Origin: Pseudomonas sp. TH31
GTDB lineage: Bacteria > Pseudomonadota > Gammaproteobacteria > Pseudomonadales > Pseudomonadaceae
Direction of reading: 5' to 3'
DNA length: 64,000 nt
Assembly (NCBI RefSeq): GCF_016650815.1
Contig: NZ_JAEKEZ010000038.1
Span: forward strand, 124,001 to 188,000
Position 1 is the first letter of the stretch; the number at the start of each line of letters is the position of its first letter. Both the position numbers and the translations under genes were made by a program. The notes below the pieces were generated by a model. It was not told the origin of the DNA and did no database searches. It saw nothing but the letters and a program-made list of their open reading frames with translations. This document shows, in pieces, positions 8,605 to 17,653 of this stretch.

Positions 8605-9891
8605 ATGCTGCGGTTATTTCTTGGGCTGTTTCTGGTGATGACGCTTGGTCTGGTGTTGGCGTTGCAAACGGTCGAGCGCACGTTCGATGTACTGCTCGAC
8701 AATCAGATGCAGCGCTACAACCGTGAGGCGGTACGCGGCCAGGCCTGGACGCTGGTCGAGCAGTTGCGTGAGTTGGACGGTCCGGCGCGGGAGCGGCAAC
8801 TGGAAACGGTGCGCCCGCACTACGGCCTCGGGCTGACGCTGGTCGGGGCCGATCAACTGGCTTTGAGTGTTCGTGAAAAAGCTGAGTTGGCCCAAGGTCT
8901 TCTGGTGATTCGCGACAAATACACGCAGTACATTGCCTCGATCGACGATGGTTCGCAGTTGCTCAGCATCAAACTGCCGCCAGAGCCAAGCCTGATGTCG
9001 TTCTATCTCGTTGGGGCGTATCTGATGATCGCCGTGCTGATTGGCTTCGTGCTGTTCTTCTGGGTGCGGCCACACTGGCGGGATCTGGAAAAACTGCGCA
9101 TGGCGGCAGAGCGTTTTGGCGATAACGATCTGTCGTCGCGAATCCAGTTGTCCAAACGCTCGAACATCCGCGACCTGTCCGAACACTTCAACCTGATGGC
9201 CGCGCGTATCGAAGGCTTGATCGCCAACCAGCGCGAGCTGACCAACGCGGTGTCCCATGAATTGCGCACGCCGATTGCCCGGCTGTCGTTCGAACTCGAT
9301 CAGCTCAAGCAACAGCCCGATCCGGCGCAAAACCGCGAATTGATCGCCGACATGTACGCCGACCTTGGCGAGCTGGAAGAAATGGTTTCGGAACTGCTGA
9401 CCTATGCCAGCCTTGAGCGCGGCGCAACGGTGATTACCTGGGAGAGCATTCAGGCCGGCAGTTGGCTCGACAGCGTGGTCGGCAGTGTGGCGCTGGAAGC
9501 GGAAGCGGCGGGGGTGCAGTTGCTGATTGTCGAATGTCAGATCGAGCAGGTACGTATCGAGCCGCGCTTCATGGCCCGGGCGGTGATCAATTTGTTACGC
9601 AACGCCATTCGCTATGCCGATGGACGCGTCGAAGTGTCGTTGGTGCGCCGCGCTGATCACTATGAAGTGCGGGTCAACGATGACGGGCCGGGTGTGCCGG
9701 TGGACGGGCGGGAGAGGATCTTCGAACCGTTTTCACGGCTGGATGCCAGTCGTGATCGGCGTACCGGCGGTTTCGGGTTGGGGTTGGCGTTGGTGCGAAG
9801 GGTTTCGCAGTCCCATGGCGGGCAAGTGGAAGTCAGCGATTCCCCTTGGGGCGGGGCGTCGTTTCGCATGACCTGGGCGCATCTGGATTAA
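8605..9891 (+). CDS. Sensor histidine kinase (RstB-like)
   Basis: 428 residues, inner membrane. TM1 is residues 1-22, a periplasmic part runs to about 130, and TM2 is 131-153 (VGAYLMIAVLIGFVLFFW). HAMP about 154-207, HisKA with phospho-acceptor His218 (SHELRTPIARL), and an ATPase domain with N box NLLRNAIRYA, G1 box DDGPGV and G2 box GFGLGLALV. It immediately follows the regulator gene with no gap and is the cognate kinase. The short periplasmic domain gives no clue to the signal. Confidence 0.94.
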   Translation: MLRLFLGLFLVMTLGLVLALQTVERTFDVLLDNQMQRYNREAVRGQAWTLVEQLRELDGPARERQLETVRPHYGLGLTLVGADQLALSVREKAELAQGLLVIRDKYTQYIASIDDGSQLLSIKLPPEPSLMSFYLVGAYLMIAVLIGFVLFFWVRPHWRDLEKLRMAAERFGDNDLSSRIQLSKRSNIRDLSEHFNLMAARIEGLIANQRELTNAVSHELRTPIARLSFELDQLKQQPDPAQNRELIADMYADLGELEEMVSELLTYASLERGATVITWESIQAGSWLDSVVGSVALEAEAAGVQLLIVECQIEQVRIEPRFMARAVINLLRNAIRYADGRVEVSLVRRADHYEVRVNDDGPGVPVDGRERIFEPFSRLDASRDRRTGGFGLGLALVRRVSQSHGGQVEVSDSPWGGASFRMTWAHLD

Positions 9892-9909
9892 CGGCGTTGT
9901 GCTTGCGGA

Positions 9910-10008
9910 CGCCATCGCGGGCAAGCCTTGCTCCTACAGGTGAGGAGTGATCGCAACCATTGGGCACGACACAACACCGTAGGAGCAAGGCTTGCCTGCG
10001 ATGGCGCC
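9910..10008. repeat. REP-type inverted repeat
   Basis: GCCATCGCGGGCAAGCCTTG arm and its near-complement ending in CGATGGCGCC, with a loop of about 25 bases. Confidence 0.85.
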
Positions 10009-10026
10009 ATCACTCACAACGCAATT

Positions 10027-10488
10027 TCAAAAGGTGTAGACCACCTGCCCAGCCACTGAAGTCTGCAACCGCCGCTCGACAATCGGGCTGTCCGCCGCCT
10101 CACTCGCCAGGTACTGCACTGCCAGCACCGTGGTGAAACTCCACTGATCATCAATCGGTTACGACCAGGTCAAGTCCGCCCCGCGACTGACCATCCCGCC
10201 ATGGGTGTCATACGCCCGGAACTGACTGCGCGATGCCCGGGCATTGCTGACGCCATACCAGGTGCGCAGGTAATTGCTGGCGCCGAATTGGCTGTTGAGG
10301 CTGCCGACCACGCGGTCATATTGACCTTCGTAAAACGGCGCGCTGATGCTCAGCTTCAAGCGGTTCCAGGCTGAACCGGTGTCGTGGTCGTCATCGTCCT
10401 TTTCCAGCGCATGTTCGAAGCTCGCCCCGAGAATGATCGGGCCCAGGTGATAAGTACCGTCCACCCAAGGGAGGTTGGATGCGCCCAT
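10027..10488 (-). pseudogene. MipA/OmpV-family outer-membrane protein, N-truncated with internal stop
   Basis: The reverse frame from 10488 encodes about 109 residues of beta-barrel-like sequence (YHLGPIILGASFEHALEK, WYGVSNARASRSQFRAYD) ending at a TAA (10159-10161). The same frame then continues for 43 codons (PIDDQWSFTTVLAVQYLASE, QTSVAGQVVYTF) to TGA at 10027, the usual MipA C-terminus with terminal Phe. So one codon, probably TAC, has become TAA. The first roughly 100 residues and the signal peptide of a MipA protein are missing upstream. I read this as a decaying gene, unlike the single-base-deletion cases elsewhere. Confidence 0.75.
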
Positions 10489-10612
10489 GCCAGGCGGCCG
10501 GTGACCAGCAATCTTTGAGAGTTTTGTCGGGAAACTGTCAAAGACTGTGAATGGGATCGATCAAGTGGTGAGTCACCTGTGGCGAGGGACGGTGTTTATT
10601 TTTGATCCAGTG
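10489..10612. other. Intergenic stretch, no gene seen
   Basis: Between the MipA remnant and the GFA gene. No convincing gene, terminator or REP element. Confidence 0.4.
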
Positions 10613-11101
10613 TCACCGGGTCAAACCCAGCCGTTCATGCCACTGGGCAATCGACTCTTCTGGATAAACCTCAAACTGTTGGTCCTTGGGCTGCACCTGG
10701 ACTTCCACCCACGGGGCTTTCGAACCCAGCATCAGATGCGTGTGTTCCGGCGGCACCGGCAGCGGGGTGTCGATGGCCGAGGCAAACGGGTGAATCAACT
10801 CCGGCCACTGCGGGCTGAACAGCCATAGACCGCTTCCGCACACTGAACAGAAATGCCGCTCGGCGGTGCTGCTGTGGGCGCGCTTATCGCCTTCGTCCTG
10901 GAGCCGCGCATGGTAGATCGCGATGTGCTTGCGCCCGCGAACCTTGAGGCTTTCGGCATCGCCACCGAGGTTGATCGCGTAACCGCCACCGCCCTGGGTC
11001 TTGCGGCAGATCGAACAATAGCAGCGCTGATAAGGGTAGGGGTGGGCGCTGGTCAAACTGAACGACACCGCGCCGCAGTGGCAGGAACCTTCGAGCTGCA
11101 T
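10613..11101 (-). CDS. GFA-family (CENP-V/GFA domain) zinc protein
   Basis: 162 residues with the GFA/CENP-V cysteine pattern: GSCHCGAVSF near the N-terminus, CYCSICRKTQGG, and HFCSVCGSGLWLF in the middle, together binding structural and catalytic zinc. The family is named after glutathione-dependent formaldehyde-activating enzyme, but most bacterial members have no proven substrate. GGAGG lies at good spacing before the ATG. The gene lies 46 bases downstream of the thioesterase gene on the same strand and may be co-transcribed. Confidence 0.9.
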   Translation of the reverse strand: MQLEGSCHCGAVSFSLTSAHPYPYQRCYCSICRKTQGGGGYAINLGGDAESLKVRGRKHIAIYHARLQDEGDKRAHSSTAERHFCSVCGSGLWLFSPQWPELIHPFASAIDTPLPVPPEHTHLMLGSKAPWVEVQVQPKDQQFEVYPEESIAQWHERLGLTR

Positions 11102-11147
11102 GACAACCTCCGACTGTTCTTGAATGGATTCAAGACAGCCTAGACCT

Positions 11148-11552
11148 TCACTGGCTATCGACCGGTACCAGAATCGCGTCGCCGGTCGCCACCAGCTTCA
11201 GTTGATCGCCGGTCTGCGCGAACAGCTCGGCGCGGGTGAATACCTGCTTCCTGCCGGCCTTCACCACCCGGCCCTTGGCAATGAATACCTCACCGACGGC
11301 GGGCGCCAGGCAGTTGACCGAAAAGTGCGAAGCCAGCACGTTGCCCGCAACCGTCCCGGCGGCAAAACCGCAGGCCGTGTCGAGCAATGCACCAATCAGG
11401 CCGGCATGCAGGAAACCGGCATATTGCGCCATGTCGGTTTCGCGAAAAGCCAGGGACAAATCCGCCTCACCGCGTACGGCACGGGTGACTTCGATGCCGG
11501 CCCAGCGGTTGAAGGCTGAGGTTGAATTGATCTGTTTGAGTGTGTCGAGCAT
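11148..11552 (-). CDS. PaaI-family (hotdog, 4HBT) thioesterase
   Basis: 134 residues with a single hotdog fold. The motif YAGFLHAGLIGALLDTACGFAA corresponds to the HAG...D active-site helix of PaaI/YigI-type acyl-CoA thioesterases. The start at 11552 has GGAGGG seven bases upstream; longer in-frame starts lack this. Substrate unknown. It precedes the GFA gene on the same strand. Confidence 0.88.
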   Translation of the reverse strand: MLDTLKQINSTSAFNRWAGIEVTRAVRGEADLSLAFRETDMAQYAGFLHAGLIGALLDTACGFAAGTVAGNVLASHFSVNCLAPAVGEVFIAKGRVVKAGRKQVFTRAELFAQTGDQLKLVATGDAILVPVDSQ

Positions 11553-11660
11553 GTCGAATCCCTCCGGTTGAGGGCTCAACATGCGCCGGGTTTGGCGGGA
11601 TGTCATGGTGGATAAGAGGGGGTGATGGAGCGGTGAAGTTGTGGTGAATGAACTGGCTCA

Positions 11661-11722
11661 TCGCGAGCAAGCTCGCTCCCACCGGGGAATGCATTTCAAT
11701 GTGGGAGCGGGCTTGCTCGCGA
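11661..11722. repeat. REP-type inverted repeat
   Basis: TCGCGAGCAAGCTCGCTCCCA faces its near-complement ending in TTGCTCGCGA. Confidence 0.85.
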
Positions 11723-11798
11723 AGAACGATAACGCGATCCCACTGGACGCCTACCGCCCATCACGTCAGCATGAGCGCCTCAAAAAAGGGCTTGATCG

Positions 11799-12683
11799 AT
11801 GCGACGTCTACCTTCCCTGGCAGCACTCAAAACCTTCGAATGCGCCGCCCGCCATGCGCATTTCGGCCGGGCAGCGGCGGAGTTGTGCGTCACCGACAGC
11901 GCCGTCAGCCATCAAATCCGCCAGCTCGAAGAGCAACTGGGGGTGTCGCTGTTCATCCGCGAAGGCCGGCAGATTCGCCCGACCATGGCCGCCGGGCGCT
12001 TGATGCAGAGCTTGCAGCAAGCCTTTGAACTGATCGGCGAGGCCTGCGATGAACTGCGCGATCCGTCATCGCTGGCGGTGTTGCGTCTGGCGGTCACGGC
12101 AGAGTTGGCGCAAAAGTGGTTGATGAATCGGCTCACGGATTTTTACGCGCGCTATCCGCACATTACCTTGCACCTCTATGAGCAACCGATCGATGCCACC
12201 GCGCCGGGGGAAGATATCGACCTGGCGATCACTTACGGCACCGGCCCGGTGGACAGCAGCGCGTACTTCGTGCGGCCGCTGCCGGCGTTGCAGTTCTTCC
12301 CGGTGTGCAGCCCCGGCCTGTTCAACCAGGGCACGCTGAAAACCCCGAAGGACCTGGCCCGCCATTGCCTGCTGCACGACGATCAGGACGGCAAGACCTG
12401 GACCGCTTGGCTCACCAGCCATGCCGGCGACCAGCGCCCGCAACGGCAGCTGTATTTCGCCCACGCCGGATTGGCGCTGGAAGCGGCGGCCCAAGGGCAG
12501 GGCGTGGCCATGGGCGACAACCTGACGGCGCAGGAAGATTTGCTCAGTGGGCGTCTGGTGCGGCCGTTCACCTCCAGCATGACTGCGCTCGGTCAATATG
12601 CGCTGGTCTGCGAACGGGTGCGGCTGGAGCGGCCGGCGGTGGCGCAGATGCTGGAGTGGTTCAACGATCAGTTGGTCGATTGA
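11799..12683 (+). CDS. LysR-family transcriptional regulator (GcvA-like)
   Basis: 294 residues. The N-terminal winged HTH (LAALKTFECAARHAHFGRAAAELCVTDSAVSHQIRQLE, residues 6-44) is of the GcvA type, followed by a substrate-binding domain from about residue 92. It lies 100 bases upstream of, and in the same direction as, the agmatine-deiminase-like gene and its binding protein. A local regulatory role is plausible, though LysR regulators are more often divergent from their targets. Confidence 0.9.
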   Translation: MRRLPSLAALKTFECAARHAHFGRAAAELCVTDSAVSHQIRQLEEQLGVSLFIREGRQIRPTMAAGRLMQSLQQAFELIGEACDELRDPSSLAVLRLAVTAELAQKWLMNRLTDFYARYPHITLHLYEQPIDATAPGEDIDLAITYGTGPVDSSAYFVRPLPALQFFPVCSPGLFNQGTLKTPKDLARHCLLHDDQDGKTWTAWLTSHAGDQRPQRQLYFAHAGLALEAAAQGQGVAMGDNLTAQEDLLSGRLVRPFTSSMTALGQYALVCERVRLERPAVAQMLEWFNDQLVD

Positions 12684-12783
12684 TGAGTTAAATTCAAGTA
12701 TTCCCCAATATTCATCGTTGGCGAGGAGTCTGCCTGCGACCTTAGCCTGTGGTCATTCCAATCCCCGCTGATGAGGTTTGCCC

Positions 12784-13893
12784 ATGGCACGTTTACTCGA
12801 TTCCACCCCCAAGCACGATGGTTTTCGCCTGCCCGGCGAGTTCGAAACCAAGTCCGGCTGCTGGCTCGGCTGGCCGGAACGCACCGACGTGTGGCGCAAC
12901 GGCGCCAAGCCTGCGCAGAAGGTCTGGGTGCAGATTGTCACCGCGATCTCTCAGAGCGAGCCCGTCACCGTGTGTGCCTCTGCCGCGCAATTTGCCACCG
13001 CTCGCCGTCAATTGCCACCGCAGGTTCGCGTGGTGGAAATGACCTGCAACGACACCTGGTTCCGCGACAGCGGCCCGTGCTTTGTGGTCAACGACGCCAG
13101 CGCTGAAGTGCGCGGCGTGGATTTTGAATTCAACGCCTATGGCGGCCTCGACGGTGGCTTGTACTACCCGTGGGACAAGGACGACCAGATCGCCAGCAAG
13201 ATCCTCGAAATCGAACGCTTCGACCGTTATCGCGCCCCGCTGATTGCCGAACTCGGCGGCATCCAGAGTGACGGCCAGGGCAGCATTCTCACCACCGAAC
13301 AATGCCTGCTCAACCGCAATCGCAACCAGCACCTGGGCAAGGCCGAAGTCACTCGGCGGCTGACCGATTACCTTGGCGCCGAGCAAATCATCTGGCTGCC
13401 CCGGGGCTGCAAGTTCGACGAAACCGATGGTCATGTCGATGATCTCGCCTGTTTCATCCGCCCCGGCGAAGTGGTGCTGCAATGGACCGACAACCGTGAT
13501 GACCCGCAGTGGGAGATCTACCAGGAAGCCTACGACATCCTGCGCAGCACCCGCGACAGCCGTGGCCGCGAGTTGATCGTGCACAAGTTGCCGCAACCGG
13601 ACGTGCTCGAATGGACCGCTGAAGAAGCCGAAGGCCTCGATCAGCAAGACAGCACCCATACCCGCCAGGCGGGAACGAAAATCTGCGCGTCGTACATCAA
13701 CTACTACGCCGGCAACAGCTCGATCGTGGTGCCGTTGTTCGGCGATCGGCAGGATCAGGCTGCGTTGGCGACCCTCGCCGAACTGTTCCCGCAACACAAG
13801 ATTGTCGGCATCGAAAACTCCCGGGAAATCCTCCTCGGCGGTGGCAACGTCGCGTGTATCACCATGCCGCAATACGCCGGTAAAGGAGTGTGA
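12784..13893 (+). CDS. Agmatine deiminase family protein (AguA paralogue)
   Basis: 369 residues of the peptidyl-arginine-deiminase/AguA family; AguA converts agmatine to N-carbamoylputrescine. Catalytic segments are present: CNDTWFRDSGP (Asp), FDETDGHVDDLACF (His) and the C-terminal Cys in GGGNVACITMPQ. Two segments differ from typical AguA: the loop with the catalytic Glu reads AELGGIQSDGQG instead of an EGGSIHVDG-type motif, and the end has NVAC where NIHC is usual. It may therefore act on a related guanidino or ureido compound. ATG 12784 has TGAGG upstream. Its stop lies two bases before the next start, so it forms an operon with a polyamine-type binding protein. Confidence 0.85.
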   Translation: MARLLDSTPKHDGFRLPGEFETKSGCWLGWPERTDVWRNGAKPAQKVWVQIVTAISQSEPVTVCASAAQFATARRQLPPQVRVVEMTCNDTWFRDSGPCFVVNDASAEVRGVDFEFNAYGGLDGGLYYPWDKDDQIASKILEIERFDRYRAPLIAELGGIQSDGQGSILTTEQCLLNRNRNQHLGKAEVTRRLTDYLGAEQIIWLPRGCKFDETDGHVDDLACFIRPGEVVLQWTDNRDDPQWEIYQEAYDILRSTRDSRGRELIVHKLPQPDVLEWTAEEAEGLDQQDSTHTRQAGTKICASYINYYAGNSSIVVPLFGDRQDQAALATLAELFPQHKIVGIENSREILLGGGNVACITMPQYAGKGV

Positions 13894-13895
13894 TC

Positions 13896-14993
13896 ATGGG
13901 CCTGCACAAACTGACTCAAGCGTTAATGCTGGTGCTCGCACCCCTGTGTGTGCAGGCCGCCGACTCCGCCAAACCGGTGGTCAACCTGTACATCTGGGGC
14001 GAGTACCTGGCCCCGGACACCCTGAGTGATTTCGAGAAGCAGACCGGCATTCATGTGGTGGCCGATCACTTCGACTCGCTGGAAACCGTCGAGACCAAAC
14101 TGCTCACCGGCCGCAGCGGTTATGACCTGGTGCTGACGGCCGGGCAGCATCTGTCCCGGGCGATCCAGAGCGGCGCAATCCAGCCGCTGGACCACCAGCA
14201 ACTGCCGCACTTTGCCGGCGTCGGCGAGGAGTTTCGTCAGCACATGGCAGTGTTCGATCCAGGCAATCGCTATGCCGGGATCTACGCCTGGGGCACCACC
14301 GGCGTGGGCGCCCAGGAGGAGGCGGTCAACAAGCGTTTGCCTGACGCGCCACGGGACAGCTGGGCAATGTTGTTCGACCCGGCGGTGGTGTCGAAATTCG
14401 CCGATTGCGGGGTCAGCCTGCTCAACGATCCCAACGAGGTTTTTGCCGCGGTCATGAAGTACATGGGCCTGGACATCAACCGCCAGAACCTCGATGACCT
14501 GAAACTCGCCGAACAGCAATTGGCGAAGATCCGGCCGTACATCCGCTACTTCGACAACGACCTGAACATCAGCGACCTGGCCAACGGCAACACCTGCGTA
14601 GCGATGTCCTGGAACGGTAACGTGGCCATCGCCGCCGGCCAGGCTACAGCTGCAAACAAACCGTTCACGCTGGGTTACCGGATTCCGAAGGAAGGCACGT
14701 TGATCTGGTTCGACGCCATGGTCATCCCCAAGGATGCGCCGCATCCGCAGGCCGGGCTGGCGTTGATGGATTACCTGATGACGCCGCAGGTGATTGCGCC
14801 GATCACCGACACCATTCATTACGCCAATGCGATAACGGCGGCGGACGGGTTGATCGATCCGGCGATTCGCAATGATCCGGGGACGTATCCGTCGGCGCAG
14901 GTAAGGGCTTCGTTGTACAGCAAGAATGACAATGGGAAGGAATTCAACCGGGCTTTGGTTCGGGCGTTTAGTCGGTTGAAGTCGGGGTTGTGA
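13896..14993 (+). CDS. Polyamine-type ABC transporter substrate-binding protein (PotF/SpuD-like)
   Basis: 365 residues, periplasmic: a signal peptide with cleavage near VQAADS, then a type 2 periplasmic binding fold. The start of the mature part (VVNLYIWGEYLAPDTLSDFEKQTG) and GYDLVLTAGQHLSRAI are typical of putrescine/spermidine binding proteins. ATG 13896 has AAGGAG at good spacing. No permease or ATPase gene follows, so it must share a transporter encoded elsewhere or act as a sensor-type binding protein. Its pairing with the AguA-like enzyme suggests a guanidino or polyamine ligand. Confidence 0.9.
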   Translation: MGLHKLTQALMLVLAPLCVQAADSAKPVVNLYIWGEYLAPDTLSDFEKQTGIHVVADHFDSLETVETKLLTGRSGYDLVLTAGQHLSRAIQSGAIQPLDHQQLPHFAGVGEEFRQHMAVFDPGNRYAGIYAWGTTGVGAQEEAVNKRLPDAPRDSWAMLFDPAVVSKFADCGVSLLNDPNEVFAAVMKYMGLDINRQNLDDLKLAEQQLAKIRPYIRYFDNDLNISDLANGNTCVAMSWNGNVAIAAGQATAANKPFTLGYRIPKEGTLIWFDAMVIPKDAPHPQAGLALMDYLMTPQVIAPITDTIHYANAITAADGLIDPAIRNDPGTYPSAQVRASLYSKNDNGKEFNRALVRAFSRLKSGL

Positions 14994-15030
14994 TTGGCCT
15001 TTGGGTGATGGGTTGGCTGTGAGATCGCCT

Positions 15031-15102
15031 TCGCGAGCAGGCTCGCTCCCACAGGGGCTTTGTGAGCGCCACAAATCAAATGTGGGAGCGAGCCTGCTCG
15101 CG
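15031..15102. repeat. REP-type inverted repeat
   Basis: TCGCGAGCAGGCTCGCTCCCA arm with a reverse complement ending at 15102. Confidence 0.88.
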
Positions 15103-15119
15103 ATGAACGATAACGCGGT

Positions 15120-15737
15120 CTACCTGCCAGGCACCCGCCACAAATACCACGCAGCTACCGTGCGAAACGGGCTCCATGCCAATCCAATCTCAATCATCTG
15201 CTTGCGAGTGGGCTGCACCTCCAACCCCTTGAGCCGCCGATACCCCTCACGCACCCCGAAGTCATCCGCCGGCAAAATATCCGGCCGCTCCAGGCTGTAG
15301 ATCAGCAGCATCTCCACGGTCCAGCGCCCGACACCGCGCAAGGTAACCAAGCGCTCGATCAGCGTTTCATCGTCCATGGCCAGCGCGGTGGCGTAATCCG
15401 GCACGACACCGTCCAGCGTCGCCTGGGCAATCCCCTGAATCGTCGCGATCTTGTTCGCGGAAAACCCGCAAGCACGCATCTGCTCAAAGTCTGTCGCCAG
15501 AATCTGCTCGGGCTTGGGGAACCGGCCTGAAGGAAACAGCGCCAAGAGCCGCCCGACAATCGCATCCCCGGCCCTGGCATGCAGTTGCTGATAGGCAATC
15601 GACCGCACCAGCGATTCATAAGGATCGCGCGCTGGATGCGGTTGATGCAGGCAAGGGCCGATGGCGGCGATGTGGCGCTGCCAGTCCTCATCGAGGGATG
15701 CTAGAAAAGTACTGTCAGGCCGATACAGGTCGGGCAT
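15120..15737 (-). CDS. DNA-3-methyladenine glycosylase II (AlkA-type, HhH-GPD)
   Basis: 205 residues. HhH motif LRGVGRWTVEMLLIYSL (about 134-149) followed by the catalytic aspartate segment PADDFGVREG (D158/D159), as in AlkA. It removes alkylated purines from DNA. It is shorter than E. coli AlkA because the N-terminal domain is missing, as in Mag/AlkA short forms. It starts five bases after the stop of the PEP-mutase-like gene and is the last gene of the ada operon, which supports the repair role. Confidence 0.92.
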   Translation of the reverse strand: MPDLYRPDSTFLASLDEDWQRHIAAIGPCLHQPHPARDPYESLVRSIAYQQLHARAGDAIVGRLLALFPSGRFPKPEQILATDFEQMRACGFSANKIATIQGIAQATLDGVVPDYATALAMDDETLIERLVTLRGVGRWTVEMLLIYSLERPDILPADDFGVREGYRRLKGLEVQPTRKQMIEIGLAWSPFRTVAAWYLWRVPGR

Positions 15738-15742
15738 GCAGG

Positions 15743-16546
15743 TCAGGATTTTTTCAGCAGGCCGTTCACCTCGCCATACGTGAAAGCCTTGAGGTCGTGA
15801 GTGTCGAGCTTGCCAGTTTCCAGAAAACTCTTCGCCAGCGAACCCATGGCGCCATACAGGAATTCGGCAATGCTTGAACCGGCGCTCAAGCGCCGAACTC
15901 CGAGGGCTTTCAATTCGTCAGGCGACGGCAGGCAGGCAAAGCCCAGCACGTTCACTGGCAGTGGCGTGCCCCGGCAGATCGCACCCATCTCGTACTCCGC
16001 CGTGACACCCGCCGCGAATAACCCGTCAGCCCCAGCGGCCTGATACAACGCAGCGCGTTTGAGCGTTTCTGCGACACGATCTTCGGCTGGCACCAGGCCC
16101 TTGAGGTAGACATCGGTTCGCGCGTTGATGAATAGCTTCACGTTCCGGCGCACCGCCACCTGACGGGCGATTTCGATTTTTCGCGCCAGCAACTCGGGCG
16201 TTGAAGCACCGTCCTCGATGTTGATCCCGACGGCACCGGCAGCGATCACCGCGTCGATCACTTCGGCCACCCGCACCAGGTCATCGGAATAGCCGGCCTC
16301 GATGTCCACGGTCAACGGCACGCGGATGACCCGGGCGATGGATTCGACTGTCGACACCAGCCGTTCGAGGGGCAGGGTGTTGCCGTCCGGATAACCATGA
16401 GCCCAGGCCACCGCTGCGCTACTGGTGGCCACGGCTTTACTGCCCAGTTGTTCCACCAGCCGCGCCCCGACAGCGTCGGCGACGTTGGTGAGGATCAGCA
16501 GGCCGTCGTGATGCAGGCTGTGGAACTGTTGGTCGAACGATTGCAT
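15743..16546 (-). CDS. Isocitrate lyase/phosphoenolpyruvate mutase family protein
   Basis: 267 residues, a TIM barrel of the ICL/PEPM superfamily. Visible motifs are ILTNVADAVGARL at the N-terminus, VDIEAGYSDD (metal-binding acidic strand), GINIEDGAS and FINARTDVYL. Members cleave or form C-C or P-C bonds of 2-oxo or 2-methyl acids; the substrate here cannot be read. AAGGAA precedes the ATG. It lies 24 bases after ada and five bases before alkA on the same strand, so it is co-transcribed with alkylation-repair genes. Confidence 0.88.
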   Translation of the reverse strand: MQSFDQQFHSLHHDGLLILTNVADAVGARLVEQLGSKAVATSSAAVAWAHGYPDGNTLPLERLVSTVESIARVIRVPLTVDIEAGYSDDLVRVAEVIDAVIAAGAVGINIEDGASTPELLARKIEIARQVAVRRNVKLFINARTDVYLKGLVPAEDRVAETLKRAALYQAAGADGLFAAGVTAEYEMGAICRGTPLPVNVLGFACLPSPDELKALGVRRLSAGSSIAEFLYGAMGSLAKSFLETGKLDTHDLKAFTYGEVNGLLKKS

Positions 16547-16570
16547 CGAATTTCCTTCCCTTTGAAATAA

Positions 16571-17653
16571 TCAGAATGCCAATGGTTGAGTGATCTGCAC
16601 CGCAGCCTTTTCCAGCCTGAGCAAAAACGCCTTGCGCGGTTGTCCGCCACCATAGCCGGTCAGCGAGCCATCCGCCCCGATCACTCGGTGACAGGGCAGC
16701 ACAATCGCCAGCCGATTATGCCCGTTGGCCAGTCCCACCGCGCGGCTGGCGCCGGGTTTGCCCAGCAGCGCCGCGATGGCGCCGTAGGTGCTGGTCTGGC
16801 CGTAGGGAATCTGTGCCAGTTCGGCCCAGACTTGCCGGGCAAATTCGCTGCCCGGCAGGTGCAGCGGTACGTTGAACCCGGTGCGTTTACCGGCAAAGTA
16901 TTGCGCCAGTTCTGCTTCGATTTGCTGCAAATGCGCGTTGTGTCCCGGCGCCACGGCGTAACCATAACGGTGTTGTAATGCCTCGACCTCTTTGGTCAGC
17001 GCCGGCCGATCCAGAAACTCCAGCAGGACCAACCCTCGACGTTCAGCCATGGCAATCATCGGCCCCAGCGGCGTAGTCAGCCGGGTGAACAGCAGCGGCT
17101 CACTGTTCGCCGCGCGGCCCGGGGTGATGTGAAAGGACTTTTGAAAGGCGTCGCGAAAACCGCTCAGGGATTCGTAGCCGGAGTCGAACGCCGCGTTGTC
17201 GATGGACTCACCCTGTTTGATCCCGCCCAGCGCCATGCCGAGGCGCCGGGTACGCAGCCAGGCGTGGAAAGTCATGCCGAAATGCTGCTTGAACCAGCGC
17301 CGCAATTTGAGCGGCTCGATGCCCTCGGCCTGCAACTGCGTGTCGGTCCAGCGCTGGTCCGGTTCGGCATCCACCCGGTTGAGCAAGCGCTGCACCCAGT
17401 CCGGCGCGATGGCTGCCGCATCCAGCGGTTTGCAACGCAGGCAGGCGCGGTAACCGGCGCTCATGCATTCGTCGGCATGGGCGAAGAATTCGACGTTCTC
17501 CGGTTTGGGTTTGCGCGCCGTGCAACTGGGGCGGCAGAAGATCCCGGTGGTTTTGACCGCCGTAAAAAACACCCCCTCGTAGGCGGTGTCTCGTTCGAGC
17601 ATGGCGCGAACCATCTCGGCGTGGGGCGGCAGCACAGCGTTTTGTAGGTTCAT
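16571..17653 (-). CDS. ada: Bifunctional Ada: methylphosphotriester repair/transcription activator and O6-methylguanine methyltransferase
   Basis: 360 residues. N-terminal Ada zinc domain with C40, C44, C71 and C74 (GIFCRPSC, CLRCKP; C40 accepts methyl from phosphotriesters), AraC-type HTH about 85-185, then the O6-methylguanine transferase domain with active Cys321 in VLPCHRVIG. Length and residue numbers match E. coli Ada closely. ATG 17653 is preferred over GTG 17689. No good ribosome site precedes it, but a nine-codon upstream frame overlaps the start. It heads an operon with the PEP-mutase-like gene and alkA and should activate it on methylation damage. Confidence 0.95.
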   Translation of the reverse strand: MNLQNAVLPPHAEMVRAMLERDTAYEGVFFTAVKTTGIFCRPSCTARKPKPENVEFFAHADECMSAGYRACLRCKPLDAAAIAPDWVQRLLNRVDAEPDQRWTDTQLQAEGIEPLKLRRWFKQHFGMTFHAWLRTRRLGMALGGIKQGESIDNAAFDSGYESLSGFRDAFQKSFHITPGRAANSEPLLFTRLTTPLGPMIAMAERRGLVLLEFLDRPALTKEVEALQHRYGYAVAPGHNAHLQQIEAELAQYFAGKRTGFNVPLHLPGSEFARQVWAELAQIPYGQTSTYGAIAALLGKPGASRAVGLANGHNRLAIVLPCHRVIGADGSLTGYGGGQPRKAFLLRLEKAAVQITQPLAF

